DNA of 13,667 bases from Ahrensia sp. (lineage in GTDB: Bacteria > Pseudomonadota > Alphaproteobacteria > Rhizobiales > Rhizobiaceae): NCBI GenBank assembly GCA_024639025.1, contig JAHEJF010000015.1:1-13667 (forward strand). Direction: 5' to 3'. Shown piece by piece: positions 1 through 9,200 of the stretch. The position numbers and the translations under genes were made by a program. The first letter of the stretch is position 1; each line of letters starts with the position of its first letter. The notes beneath the pieces were generated by a model. That model was not told the DNA's origin, searched no databases, and worked only from the letters and a program-made list of their open reading frames with translations.

Positions 1-107
1 TCTGGTGAAGCAACTGAAAGTAGACCGCTTGCCGTCTTGGCATCCTGGCCCAACTTGCTCATCAGCACTTCAATTTCATCGCTTGTCAGCTCTGCTCGCT
101 TCAACAT
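1..107 (-). CDS. proA: Glutamate-5-semialdehyde dehydrogenase (gamma-glutamyl phosphate reductase), N-terminal 35 codons only
   Basis: Partial gene cut by the left window edge. Reading leftward from the ATG at 107-105 gives an unbroken frame of 35 codons that begins MLKRAELTSDE and continues with LMSKLGQDAKTASGLL. This is the amphipathic N-terminal helix pattern of ProA ('..LM..LG..AR.A...LA.A....K'). ProA reduces gamma-glutamyl phosphate to glutamate-5-semialdehyde with NADPH, the second step of proline synthesis, in the cytosol. The identification rests partly on position: it follows proB on the same strand, as in most proteobacteria. The ribosome binding site is weak (a GGA 5-10 nt upstream). 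It lies 147 nt beyond the proB stop, so it is not translationally coupled to proB. No catalytic residue is inside the window, so the call depends on the short N-terminus plus context. Confidence 0.78.
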   Translation of the reverse strand, partial: MLKRAELTSDEIEVLMSKLGQDAKTASGLLSVASP

Positions 108-254
108 TGTCCAATTCCATTTATTGAGCGGGTCTTTTACACGCGTGAACAAGTTAGGGCAATGATTTCGGACATGAGAAAAGTTGGTGGCTGGCTTCAG
201 CAAAACTGTTCGAGCTGTCCAACTGAGGCGTTGCCTATTTGCTAAGCAATGGAT

Positions 255-1370
255 CTACGTGCTCATGACCATGTCGTCGCGATGGACCATCGCTGCGCGA
301 GGTGAATAGCCGATGACATCTTCAATTTCGCTTGTTTTCAAGCCAACGATCTGGGACGCTTCGTCTGAATCATAGGAAACCAATCCGCGGGCGATTTCGA
401 GCTTGGATCCTTCGAGCAGGATTGCCACCGTATCACCGCGCGCAAATGTGCCTTCTACGGTCTTGACGCCCGCCGGCAGCAGCGATTTGCCGCTCTGGAG
501 CGCCTTTTGCGCACCTGCATCAACAAAGATCAGTCCCTTTGGTGCAAGATTACCGGCAATCCAGCTCTTCCAGGCTGATTTGGGCGCTTTTACGGGCTTG
601 AAGAATGTGGCACGTGCGCCTTCTTCGAAAGCCCGAAGTGGATGGTTGACCTTTCCATTGGTGATGATCATCGCGGCGCCAGCCTGGTTGGCAATTTTTG
701 CCGCGTCAATTTTTGTCCGCATGCCGCCACGAGACAGATCTGACCCGGCGCTGCCTGCCATGGCTTCGATTTCGGGTGTGATGGCGTCGACGACGGGCAA
801 GTGTTCCGCTGCAGGGTTTTGTGCCGGTGGCGCTGTATAAAGGCCATCCACATCCGACAGCAGAACCAGCAAGTCCGCATCCATCATCGTCGCCACGCGC
901 GCAGCCAGCCGGTCATTGTCGCCATAGCGAATTTCACTTGTCGCGACAGTGTCGTTCTCGTTGATGATCGGTATGGCGCCAAGTTTGAGCAGCTCACCAA
1001 GGGTTGCCCTTGCATTGAGATATCGCCGGCGGGATTCGGTATCTTCCAGCGTGAGCAGGATCTGGGCACCAATCAAGCCATGTGCGCTCAGCGTGTTGTT
1101 CCAGGCGGGCGCCAGGGCAATCTGACCGACGGCAGCTGCTGCCTGGTTTTCTTCCAGCTTGAGCGCACCCGATGGCTGATTGAGCACAGAGCGACCCAAT
1201 GCGATGGCGCCAGATGAAATGATCATCACTTCGCAACCCGCCTTTTGCAGGGCTGCAACATCTGAACACAGGCTTTCGAGCCACTCAGATCGGAGTCCTG
1301 TGTGTTGATCCACCAGCAAGGCAGATCCAACCTTGATTGCGATGCGTTTGTAAGTGTTCAACTTGCGCAT
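255..1370 (-). CDS. proB: Glutamate 5-kinase (gamma-glutamyl kinase), with C-terminal PUA domain
   Basis: 371 residues, full length for the two-domain form. ProB phosphorylates L-glutamate with ATP to gamma-glutamyl phosphate, the first and usually proline-inhibited step of proline synthesis. The N-terminal amino-acid-kinase domain (about 5-260) shows IKVGSALLV at 12-20, SSGAIALGR at 52-60, the glutamate-binding [10 protein letters not shown] at 137-146, GDNDRLAA at 150-157 and the Lys-bearing RGGMRTK at 214-220. A PUA domain follows (about 277-360, beginning [10 protein letters not shown]). The ATG at 1370-1368 lies only 3 nt after the obgE stop codon (TAG at 1376-1374), so translation is probably coupled to obgE. 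The stop is TAG at 257-255. Just beyond it, TTGCTAAGCAA (239-249) is a short dyad without a T-run and is not convincing as a terminator. The remainder of 108-254 shows no gene. Confidence 0.97.
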   Translation of the reverse strand: MRKLNTYKRIAIKVGSALLVDQHTGLRSEWLESLCSDVAALQKAGCEVMIISSGAIALGRSVLNQPSGALKLEENQAAAAVGQIALAPAWNNTLSAHGLIGAQILLTLEDTESRRRYLNARATLGELLKLGAIPIINENDTVATSEIRYGDNDRLAARVATMMDADLLVLLSDVDGLYTAPPAQNPAAEHLPVVDAITPEIEAMAGSAGSDLSRGGMRTKIDAAKIANQAGAAMIITNGKVNHPLRAFEEGARATFFKPVKAPKSAWKSWIAGNLAPKGLIFVDAGAQKALQSGKSLLPAGVKTVEGTFARGDTVAILLEGSKLEIARGLVSYDSDEASQIVGLKTSEIEDVIGYSPRAAMVHRDDMVMST

Positions 1371-1373
1371 GAG

Positions 1374-2469
<1,096 letters not shown>

Positions 2470-2500
2470 AAAAGTGCGAGCAAGTTTTTGGCCTAATTGG

Positions 2501-2513
2501 GGGTTTGAAACCC
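2501..2513. repeat. 13-bp perfect palindrome between the DUF3833 gene and obgE
   Basis: GGGTTTGAAACCC is a perfect dyad around a single central base. As RNA it could form only a 4-bp stem with a 5-nt loop and it lacks a T-run, so it is not a good terminator for the DUF3833 gene. A DNA-binding site for a dimeric regulator is possible. It sits in the 147-nt space (2415-2561) that must hold any obgE-specific promoter; I could not find a convincing -35/-10 pair there. Confidence 0.25.
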
Positions 2514-2561
2514 GTACCAAGCTGCGTGAGCATTTGTTCGCTTTGATTGGTTGACCGAGCG

Positions 2562-3065
2562 TTACCGCTTGAAATCCACTCTGACCGACGCAACTGGCAA
2601 TGGTCCCTTGAATACTCTGGCGGTGTTTTTGAGCGTCCTGCCGTCGGCACTCAATTCCAGCGTGTCATAGAACCGCACAATGTTTCTACCTTCACCGGGA
2701 TCCAGATCGACCAGATAGTTGAAATAACCCTTGTTGCCAATCACTGATACGATCGTTTCTCCGATCACATCTTCCCGGGTTCCAGTGTAGGTGTTCCATC
2801 CTTTCTTGGTGAAACGCCATGTTTTCGTGTCGGTCTCGCCATCGTCAAAGAAGAAGTCTTCGCGAAGGACGAGTGTCTTGCCATCCCATCTTCCGTTGAG
2901 TTTGACGGAGAAGTTGCGCTCAAGGCCCGTGATTGTCTTTAAACTGGCAGTCGCGCTGGTGCGGCCCTTGAAAAATTCCTCGAGGCGCAGATCTTTGGCA
3001 GCAGACGAGCCTGTCGCCATAAATACAGCAAGAGCGGCAGTGACTAGAATACGCAATACGGGCAT
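2562..3065 (-). CDS. Small exported DUF3833-family protein
   Basis: 167 residues. The first 23 residues form a signal peptide: MPVLR, a hydrophobic stretch ILVTAALAVFM, then GSSAAKD with likely cleavage near residue 22-23. The mature part is rich in beta-strand patterns and has DUF3833-like signatures: FFKGRTSATA at 31-40, GRWDGKTLVLREDFFFDDG at 58-76, TWRFTKKGW at 82-90 and a C-terminal ARVFKGPLPVASVRVDF. The conserved 'F-x-G...DG...L-x-E-D-F-x-F-D-D-G-E' pattern is the main reason for the call. Function is unknown; a lipocalin-like or periplasmic role is only inference. I chose ATG 3065 over the in-frame TTG 3071 because AGGAG lies 7 nt upstream of the ATG. It sits between the GNAT gene and obgE on the same strand, 69 nt after the GNAT stop as counted to this ATG. 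Its export sets it apart from its cytosolic, ribosome-linked neighbours. Confidence 0.8.
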   Translation of the reverse strand: MPVLRILVTAALAVFMATGSSAAKDLRLEEFFKGRTSATASLKTITGLERNFSVKLNGRWDGKTLVLREDFFFDDGETDTKTWRFTKKGWNTYTGTREDVIGETIVSVIGNKGYFNYLVDLDPGEGRNIVRFYDTLELSADGRTLKNTARVFKGPLPVASVRVDFKR

Positions 3066-3134
3066 GATCAAACTCCTTGTTTGATCCGCCTACGCTTTCA
3101 AGGGCTTGGCGGATCATGTGACAAGGATTCAATC

Positions 3135-3746
3135 TTATTGTGAAGCTCTTTGGCTTTCTTCGGCCTTTTTGGCCAACCAGATTTCACGCTCGAGACTGTG
3201 GCGCTCAATCGGGACTCTTCCCGCGACCCGTGAATCCATCTCATCGAGGCCCAGGAACTCAAAACCCTGCTTTTGCAACACTTTACGTGATGCCGGGTTA
3301 TTGGTCCGGCAAGCAGCAAGCACGACATCGGTCTCTGTTACCCGAAACGCCAGGTCAACCAAGGCGCTGGCAGCTTCTGTTGCATACCCTTTGCCCCAAA
3401 AAGCCTGGCCCAACCAGTAACCGATCTCCAATCCCCCGAACCGCGCACGATTTTCAACAGAACCCATGCCGATCAGGCGACCGGTTTCGGTGACAGTGAT
3501 GGCGTAGATGCAGCCTTCGTTCTGGCCGTTTTCAAACCCCTCGATGAATGCAAGAGCATCGTCTTGAGTGTAAGGATGGGGCATACGCGAGGTCATTTCG
3601 GCAATTTGACGATCATTGCCAATAATGGCGAGGTCCTCGATGTCGGCCCGATGAGGTGGACGCATCATTAACCGCTTGGTCTCGAGAACAGGCGTTTCAA
3701 GATCAAAGGCTGAAGAATTGGACACAATATTGGTTTGAGCGATCAT
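3135..3746 (-). CDS. GNAT-family N-acetyltransferase, RimJ/RimL type
   Basis: 203 residues from ATG 3746. GNAT enzymes move an acetyl group from acetyl-CoA to an amine; RimJ/RimL relatives act on protein N-termini, often of ribosomal proteins, but the substrate here is not known. Sequence signs: the N-terminal strand LETKRLMMRP (21-30), GRLIGMGSVE (89-98), the beta4 strand LEIGYWLG (106-113), the acetyl-CoA pyrophosphate loop QAFWGKGYATEA (114-125), and NNPASRKVLQKQGFEFLG (149-166), the usual helix and strand at the end of the fold. An in-frame TTG at 3791 would add 15 residues and has AGGGGAG almost touching it. The ATG has only AAGG three bases away, so the start is uncertain. A GNAT gene between rpmA and obgE is common in rhizobia, which makes a ribosome-related target plausible but unproven. 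Confidence 0.88.
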   Translation of the reverse strand: MIAQTNIVSNSSAFDLETPVLETKRLMMRPPHRADIEDLAIIGNDRQIAEMTSRMPHPYTQDDALAFIEGFENGQNEGCIYAITVTETGRLIGMGSVENRARFGGLEIGYWLGQAFWGKGYATEAASALVDLAFRVTETDVVLAACRTNNPASRKVLQKQGFEFLGLDEMDSRVAGRVPIERHSLEREIWLAKKAEESQRASQ

Positions 3747-3853
3747 AGACCTTACTCGCTGGTAAAAAAAGGGAGCGGAACGTTTGTTCAACTCCCCTTA
3801 CATCTTACTCAAATGACCCGGGGTTATGGAACACCGGGCAGAATTTTCCCGGA

Positions 3854-4123
3854 TTATTCGGCGGCTTCCTGCACTGGCATCACAGATACATAGGTGCGGC
3901 CGTTTGCCTTTTTTCGGAATTCCACAGCGCCTGAGGATTTCGCAAAAATCGTATGATCCTTGCCGATACCAACATTCTCACCGGGATGCCACTTGGTGCC
4001 ACGCTGACGGATGATGATATTGCCCGGAATGACGCTCTCGCCACCGAACTTCTTGACGCCGAGGCGCTTTGATTCTGAATCGCGACCGTTTCTTGACGAG
4101 CCGCCGGCTTTTTTATGTGCCAT
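3854..4123 (-). CDS. rpmA: 50S ribosomal protein L27
   Basis: 89 residues, the normal length for bacterial L27. L27 lies near the peptidyl-transferase centre, where its N-terminal tail contacts the tRNA ends. The protein starts [16 protein letters not shown], with the conserved tail already exposed at its N-terminus, so there is no Firmicutes-type cleaved leader. It continues with [33 protein letters not shown] and a short acidic end QEAAE. The start is ATG 4123-4121 with AGGAG about 8 nt upstream. An upstream in-frame start at 4177 would add 18 residues that do not belong to the family. It follows rplU after 121 nt; a GAAA-loop hairpin abuts its Shine-Dalgarno sequence. Confidence 0.98.
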   Translation of the reverse strand: MAHKKAGGSSRNGRDSESKRLGVKKFGGESVIPGNIIIRQRGTKWHPGENVGIGKDHTIFAKSSGAVEFRKKANGRTYVSVMPVQEAAE

Positions 4124-4136
4124 TTTTGTTCTCCTG

Positions 4137-4211
4137 CCGCTTTCGCGGTTTGGTTGCCTCGATTGATGAACCACCAATGGGCAGATTCTGCGTTCTTATG
4201 GGCTTTCGCCC
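4137..4211 (-). other. Two GAAA-tetraloop hairpins in the rplU–rpmA spacer
   Basis: On the transcript, GGGCGAAAGCCC (4211-4200) and CCGCGAAAGCGG (4148-4137) each form a 4-bp G/C-only stem closed by a GNRA (GAAA) loop. The second ends one base before the AGGAG Shine-Dalgarno sequence of rpmA. Neither is followed by a U-run, so they are not intrinsic terminators. They may stabilise the mRNA or shape rpmA translation; that is inference. Confidence 0.4.
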
Positions 4212-4244
4212 GTTCAGGTTCAAGTCCTAAGCCACAATCGTTGA

Positions 4245-4907
4245 TTACTTCTTGATCAATTCTTTGGCTTGAGCTTGCCAATCTGTGATCTGCTCAGCAG
4301 AAAACGGCATGTTTTCGTCAACTGTGGCGATCTCTGCCTTGGTCAGCTTGGCGATTTGCGCGAATGTTGTGATTCCTTGCTCATTCAACTGGCCTTCAGC
4401 AACCGGACCAATACCCTTGATATCGGTCAGCTTGTCCTTGTCGCCCTTTGGTGCCGTAAACAGCGGCGCTGCAGCGGCAGGCGCGCTTTCAGTCTTCTTG
4501 GCTTCTGCCTTCGGCGCTGCTGCTTTTGCCGGTGCATCAGCTTCTTTCTTTGCGGCGGGCTTTTTGGCTGCGGCTTTTTTTGCCGGTTTTGCGCCACCGG
4601 TCAGAATGTCTGTGATGCGCACTGTGGTCTCAAACTGACGATGGCCGCGCTTGCGACGCGAGTTTTGGCGACGACGCTTCTTGAATGCGATGATTTTTCG
4701 GCCGCGGCCCTGTTTGATAATCTCGGCAACAACGGTCGCACCATCCACTTCGGGCGCACCAATTGTCACTTCGGCGCCATTGCTGACCATCAAAACATTG
4801 GTAAATTCCACCTGAGCGCCTTCTTCGCCCTCAAGCAGTTCAACCTTAAATTCATCATTGGCAGCAACGCGGTACTGTTTGCCACCGGTTTTAATGACTG
4901 CGAACAT
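4245..4907 (-). CDS. rplU: 50S ribosomal protein L21 with a Lys/Ala-rich linker and C-terminal helix-hairpin-helix-like domain
   Basis: 220 residues, about twice the usual ~103. Residues 1-105 are a normal L21: [31 protein letters not shown], and the 23S rRNA-binding basic stretch [17 protein letters not shown] at 75-91. Then comes a low-complexity linker (about 106-154) of Lys, Ala, Pro and Glu, including [20 protein letters not shown]. The end (about 155-220) is a compact domain starting [17 protein letters not shown], a helix-hairpin-helix-like 'IKGIGP' motif, followed by [16 protein letters not shown] and [12 protein letters not shown]. Similar modules occur at the ends of other alphaproteobacterial proteins, such as NuoE-like subunits. 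One frame runs through all parts with no break. The start is ATG 4907-4905 with AAAGGA about 7 nt upstream; extra upstream codons to 5036 are not L21-like. It is the first gene of the leftward cluster. Confidence 0.96.
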   Translation of the reverse strand: MFAVIKTGGKQYRVAANDEFKVELLEGEEGAQVEFTNVLMVSNGAEVTIGAPEVDGATVVAEIIKQGRGRKIIAFKKRRRQNSRRKRGHRQFETTVRITDILTGGAKPAKKAAAKKPAAKKEADAPAKAAAPKAEAKKTESAPAAAAPLFTAPKGDKDKLTDIKGIGPVAEGQLNEQGITTFAQIAKLTKAEIATVDENMPFSAEQITDWQAQAKELIKK

Positions 4908-5025
4908 CGTTTTTCCTTTCGTGTTCATGCCAGCTCTTACGCAAGTGTGACCATGCGCAGGCCGTCTTCTTGGAGTCGTTCCGGTTATGATTGGATTGGT
5001 CATTGGGCCGCGTGCAAAAGCAAGC

Positions 5026-5045
5026 GGCGCGATCAATGCCGCGCC
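5026..5045 (-). other. GC-rich stem-loop at the 5' end of the rplU leader
   Basis: GGCGCG (5026-5031) and CGCGCC (5040-5045) form a perfect 6-bp stem with an 8-nt loop. If the promoter at 5055-5083 is right, this hairpin would begin within a few bases of the 5' end of an approximately 140-nt untranslated leader. A 5' hairpin often protects mRNA; ribosomal-protein feedback is possible but not indicated by any motif I recognise. Confidence 0.35.
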
Positions 5046-5054
5046 AACGGGGCC

Positions 5055-5083
5055 TCTATGATCGGAATTGGGCGTCGAGTCAA
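5055..5083 (-). promoter_or_regulatory. Sigma70-like promoter for the rplU–rpmA cluster
   Basis: On the minus strand, TTGACT (5083-5078) and CATAGA (5060-5055) are separated by 17 bases. The -35 is preceded by C, giving CTTGAC as in the alphaproteobacterial housekeeping consensus. Transcription would start near 5048, leaving a leader of about 140 nt before the rplU ATG. No other pair in 4908-5146 fits as well. The predicted promoter lies between the divergent rplU and aldo-keto reductase genes. Confidence 0.6.
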
Positions 5084-5146
5084 GACTTTACCTATCGCAA
5101 AGTTTGTTGGAAAAGGGCGCTGCAGTCAAAACTCGAGAGAATCAAA

Positions 5147-6178
5147 ATGACCTATGTGCCCGCTGAAAATCGTTATGAAAAAATGACATACCGCTATTGC
5201 GGCAAATCCGGCCTGAAGTTGCCAGTAATTTCACTGGGACTTTGGCACAATTTCGGCGGTGACACGCCGCATGACACCAAGCGGGCCATCTGCCAGACAG
5301 CCTTTGACAATGGCATCACCCATTTTGATCTCGCCAACAATTATGGACCGCCTGCTGGCAGTGCCGAGGAAGCTTTTGGTGAAATATTGCGAACAGACTT
5401 TCGCGGTTATCGGGATGACTTGATCATTTCGTCGAAGGCTGGCTATCTCATGCGATCCGGGCCTTACGGCGAATGGGGAAGTCGAAAATACCTGATCTCC
5501 TCCTGCGATGCGAGTTTGCAGCGCATGGGGCTTGAATACGTTGATATTTTTTACTCCCACCGGTTTGATCCCGATACGCCCCTGGAGGAAACGATGGGCG
5601 CGCTCGATCAAATCGTTCGATCGGGAAAGGCGCTGTATGCAGGTATTTCCTCCTACAATTCGGAGCGCACGAAAGAGGCGGCACAAATTTTGCACGATCT
5701 GGGTACGCCATGCCTGATCCATCAACCCAGCTACAACATGCTCAACCGTTGGGTAGAGCGCGATGGCTTGCTCGATACGCTTGAGGATGAAGGCATCGGT
5801 TCGATTGCCTTCACGCCGTTGGCACAGGGCATTTTGACAAACAAATATCTCAAGGGCGTTCCGGCAGGTAGCCGCGCCAGTCAGGGCAAGTCGTTGAGTG
5901 AATCAATGTTGACTGAAAGTGCGCTGGGAAGTGTCAGGGCGCTGCATGGAATCGCTGAAAAACGCGGCCAGACGCTGGCGCAGATGGCGCTGGCCTGGGT
6001 GTTGCGGGAAGGCCGTATCACGACCGCCCTCATCGGCGCATCAAAACCCAGCCAGGTCATTGATTGTGCCGGCGTTGTCAATAATTTGGAGTTCACTGCA
6101 GACGAGCTTTCTCAAATTGAGAAAATCACACAGGAAGAGGACATCAATCTGTGGGCGCGATCTTCAGAAGAAGTGTGA
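5147..6178 (+). CDS. Aldo-keto reductase, YghZ/Gpr (AKR14, L-glyceraldehyde 3-phosphate reductase) type
   Basis: 343 residues, close to E. coli YghZ/Gpr (346). The E. coli enzyme reduces L-glyceraldehyde 3-phosphate and detoxifies methylglyoxal with NADPH; whether this protein has that exact substrate is inferred from overall similarity. It starts with the family's characteristic YRYCGKSGLKLP and SLGLWHNFGG (15-38). The AKR catalytic tetrad is present: Asp61 and Tyr66 in THFDLANNYG, Lys97 in ISSKAGY and His138 in YSHRFDPDTP. Later come QPSYNMLNRW, FTPLAQGILTNKYL and the NADPH-binding ALIGASKPSQV near the C-terminus, all as expected for a TIM-barrel AKR. ATG 5147 was chosen because the N-terminus then aligns with the family; GAGAG lies about 9 nt upstream. 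It is divergent from rplU and 97 nt ahead of pyc, so it may be transcribed alone. Confidence 0.9.
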   Translation: MTYVPAENRYEKMTYRYCGKSGLKLPVISLGLWHNFGGDTPHDTKRAICQTAFDNGITHFDLANNYGPPAGSAEEAFGEILRTDFRGYRDDLIISSKAGYLMRSGPYGEWGSRKYLISSCDASLQRMGLEYVDIFYSHRFDPDTPLEETMGALDQIVRSGKALYAGISSYNSERTKEAAQILHDLGTPCLIHQPSYNMLNRWVERDGLLDTLEDEGIGSIAFTPLAQGILTNKYLKGVPAGSRASQGKSLSESMLTESALGSVRALHGIAEKRGQTLAQMALAWVLREGRITTALIGASKPSQVIDCAGVVNNLEFTADELSQIEKITQEEDINLWARSSEEV

Positions 6179-6211
6179 CGACATTACTTGCATGACAAAT
6201 GGCTGTCTTGT

Positions 6212-6240
6212 TTGCACTGCACAAAAATTGTTTCTATAAA
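6212..6240 (+). promoter_or_regulatory. Sigma70-like promoter for pyc
   Basis: TTGCAC (6212-6217) and TATAAA (6235-6240) are spaced by exactly 17 bases and lie in the 97-nt gap between the aldo-keto reductase and pyc. Transcription would begin near 6247, leaving a leader of about 30 nt. The -35 box is embedded in TGCACTGCAC (6213-6222), a tandem TGCAC repeat whose first nine bases form an odd dyad (TGCA-C-TGCA). A regulator site overlapping the -35 is therefore possible. Confidence 0.6.
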
Positions 6241-6275
6241 AGCTGAAAACCCATCTTTCCATCGGGGAAACCACC

Positions 6276-9200
6276 GTGGCTATCAAAAAAATTCTTGTCG
6301 CCAACCGTTCCGAAATTGCAATTCGGGTGTTCAGGGCGGCCAATGAGCTTGGCATCAAAACCGTTGCGATTTGGGCAGAAGAAGACAAGCTTGCACTGCA
6401 CCGGTTCAAGGCCGATGAGTCCTACCAGGTTGGTCGCGGGCCGCATCTGGAGAAAGACCTGGGCCCCATCGAGAGCTATCTTTCAATCGATGAAGTGTTG
6501 CGGGTAGCACGCATATCCGGTGCAGATGCTATTCACCCCGGTTACGGCCTGTTGTCGGAGAGTCCTGAATTCGTTGATGCCTGTAAAGAGGCAGGTATCA
6601 CCTTTATCGGTCCGAAACCTGAGACCATGCGGTCACTTGGCAACAAGGTTGCCGCGCGCAATCTGGCGATATCTGCCGGGGTACCCGTGGTGCCAGCGTC
6701 GGATCCGCTGCCTGATGACATGAAGGAAGTAAAGAAGCTGGCGGCCAAGATTGGCTATCCTGTGATGCTGAAGGCATCATGGGGCGGTGGCGGACGCGGT
6801 ATGCGCGCCATTTTCTCGGAAGACGAGGTCGAGAACGAAGTGCTTGAAGCCAAGCGTGAGGCCCGCTCTGCGTTCGGCAAAGACGAGGTCTACTTTGAGA
6901 AACTGGTCCAAAATGCCCGGCACGTTGAAGTGCAGATTTTGGGCGATACACACGGAAATGCAGTGCATCTTTGGGAACGGGACTGCTCCATTCAACGGCG
7001 CAACCAGAAAGTGGTGGAACGCGCGCCGGCGCCATATCTTTCATGGGAACAGCGCAAGGAACTGTCTGACTATGGTCTGAAGATCGCCAATGCAACCAGC
7101 TACATTGGAGCAGGAACCGTCGAATTCCTCATGGACAAGGATTCCGGTGCCTTTTATTTCATCGAGGTAAATCCAAGGGTTCAAGTTGAGCATACGGTGA
7201 CCGAGGAGGTCACTGGCATCGATATCATCAAGGCCCAAATACACATTCTTGAAGGGCATGCGATCGGTACGCCCGAATCTGGTGTCCCAAAGCAGGAAGA
7301 TATCAAACTCAACGGACATGCATTGCAGTGCAGGATTACGACCGAAGATCCAGAACAGAATTTTATACCGGATTATGGTCGTATCACGGCTTATCGCGGT
7401 GCGACTGGATTCGGCATCCGACTGGATGGCGGTACCGCCTACTCAGGCGCGGTGATCACCCGCTTCTATGATCCATTGCTGGAGAAAGTCACAGCCTGGG
7501 CGCCAACTGCGCAGGAAGTCATCGCCCGCATGGACAGGGCGTTACGTGAGTTCCGCATTCGCGGCGTGGCGACCAATTTGACGTTTCTTGAAGCGATCAT
7601 TTCTCACCCCCTGTTCAAGTCAAACGAATATACGACGAAATTTATCGACAATACGCCCGAGCTTTTTGAACAGGTTAAGCGTCAGGACAGGGCGACCAAG
7701 CTTCTGACTTATATTGCTGATGTTTCGGTCAATGGGCATCCAGAGACGAAAGACCGACCGTTGCCAAAAGAGGGCAGCCCCGCGCCCGTGGTCCCCTGGA
7801 CCAACAAAAAAATGCCCGAAGGCGGTACGAAGCGAAAACTTGACGAACTCGGACCAGTTGGCTTCGCCAAATGGTTGCGCGCCCAAAAGCAAGTGCTGAT
7901 TACTGACACAACCATGCGTGATGGTCACCAAAGCCTGCTTGCGACGCGCATGCGCACCAATGATATCGTTGCCGTTGCAGGAACCTATGCACGCGCTCTG
8001 CCTGAACTGCTTTCGCTGGAATGTTGGGGTGGCGCAACGTTTGACGTCTCGATGCGGTTTCTGACCGAAGACCCCTGGGAGCGTCTTGCACTTGTCCGGG
8101 AACAGGCGCCCAATATTCTGCTGCAGATGCTTCTGCGCGGTGCCAATGGTGTGGGCTACACAAACTATCCTGACAATGTGGTGAAACACTTTGTGCGGCA
8201 GGCTGCGGCTGGCGGGATCGAACTGTTCCGCGTGTTTGACTGCCTGAACTGGGTCGACAATATGCGGGTGTCGATGGACGCTGTCGCTGAAGAAAACAAG
8301 ATCTGTGAAGCGACGCTCTGTTACACGGGTGACCTGCTTAATTCTGCACGACCGAAATATGATCTGAAATACTATACAGGCCTGGCAAAAGAACTGGAAG
8401 CTGCCGGCGCTCACATGCTCTGCGTCAAGGACATGGCCGGCCTGCTCAAGCCCGCCGCCGCGACGCAATTGTTCAAGGCGCTGCGGGAAGAAACAGATCT
8501 GCCACTCCATTTCCATACCCACGACACTTCTGGCATCGCGGCGGCGACTATTCTGGCTGCGGTGGACGCTGGAGTAGATGCCGTTGATGCAGCGATGGAT
8601 GCGTTCTCGGGCAATACATCACAGCCATGTCTTGGTTCAATCGTGGAGGCCTTGCGTGGATCGGAACGTGACAGCGGCCTTGATGCTGAATGGATCCGCA
8701 AGATCTCTTTCTACTGGGAAGCTGTGCGGGACCAATACGCTGCATTTGAATCCATCAGCCAAAGCCCGGCGTCTGAAGTATATCTGCATGAAATGCCAGG
8801 AGGCCAGTTCACCAATCTGAAGGAACAGGCGCGTTCGCTGGGTCTGGAATCTCGATGGCATGAAGTTGCGCGTGCATACCATGATGCCAACAACATGTTC
8901 GGCGATATCGTGAAAGTAACGCCGTCGTCCAAAGTGGTTGGCGACATGGCGCTAATGATGGTCAGTCAAGATCTTTCGGTTGCCGATGTCGAAAATCCGG
9001 ACAAGGACATTGCATTTCCAGATTCAGTGGTATCGATGATGCGTGGCGATCTGGGGCAATCACCGGGCGGATGGCCGGAAGGCATTCAATCGAAGGTGCT
9101 GAAAGGCGAAAAGCCCTATACCGATGTTCCGGGATCTTTGCTGGCGTCAGCGGATTTGGATGCATTGCGCAAAGAAATCGAACAGAAGCTCGACCGGAAA

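Noticed and set aside
108..254. A small gene or clear promoter between proB and proA
   Set aside because: Only a 12-codon frame without a ribosome binding site and a poor -10 candidate (TAAAAG) were found.
3792..3853. CCGGG-type inverted repeat between the GNAT gene and rpmA as a terminator
   Set aside because: Only a 5-bp stem with a 12-nt loop and no T-run in the leftward direction.
4269..5150. Long plus-strand ORF (293 codons) antisense to rplU, rich in Cys and Phe
   Set aside because: It is the mirror of the Lys/Ala-rich rplU coding sequence, has no family resemblance, and runs through the rplU promoter region.
7620..8522. 300-codon minus-strand ORF inside pyc
   Set aside because: Fully antisense to conserved pyc catalytic sequence; composition and lack of domains mark it as a shadow.
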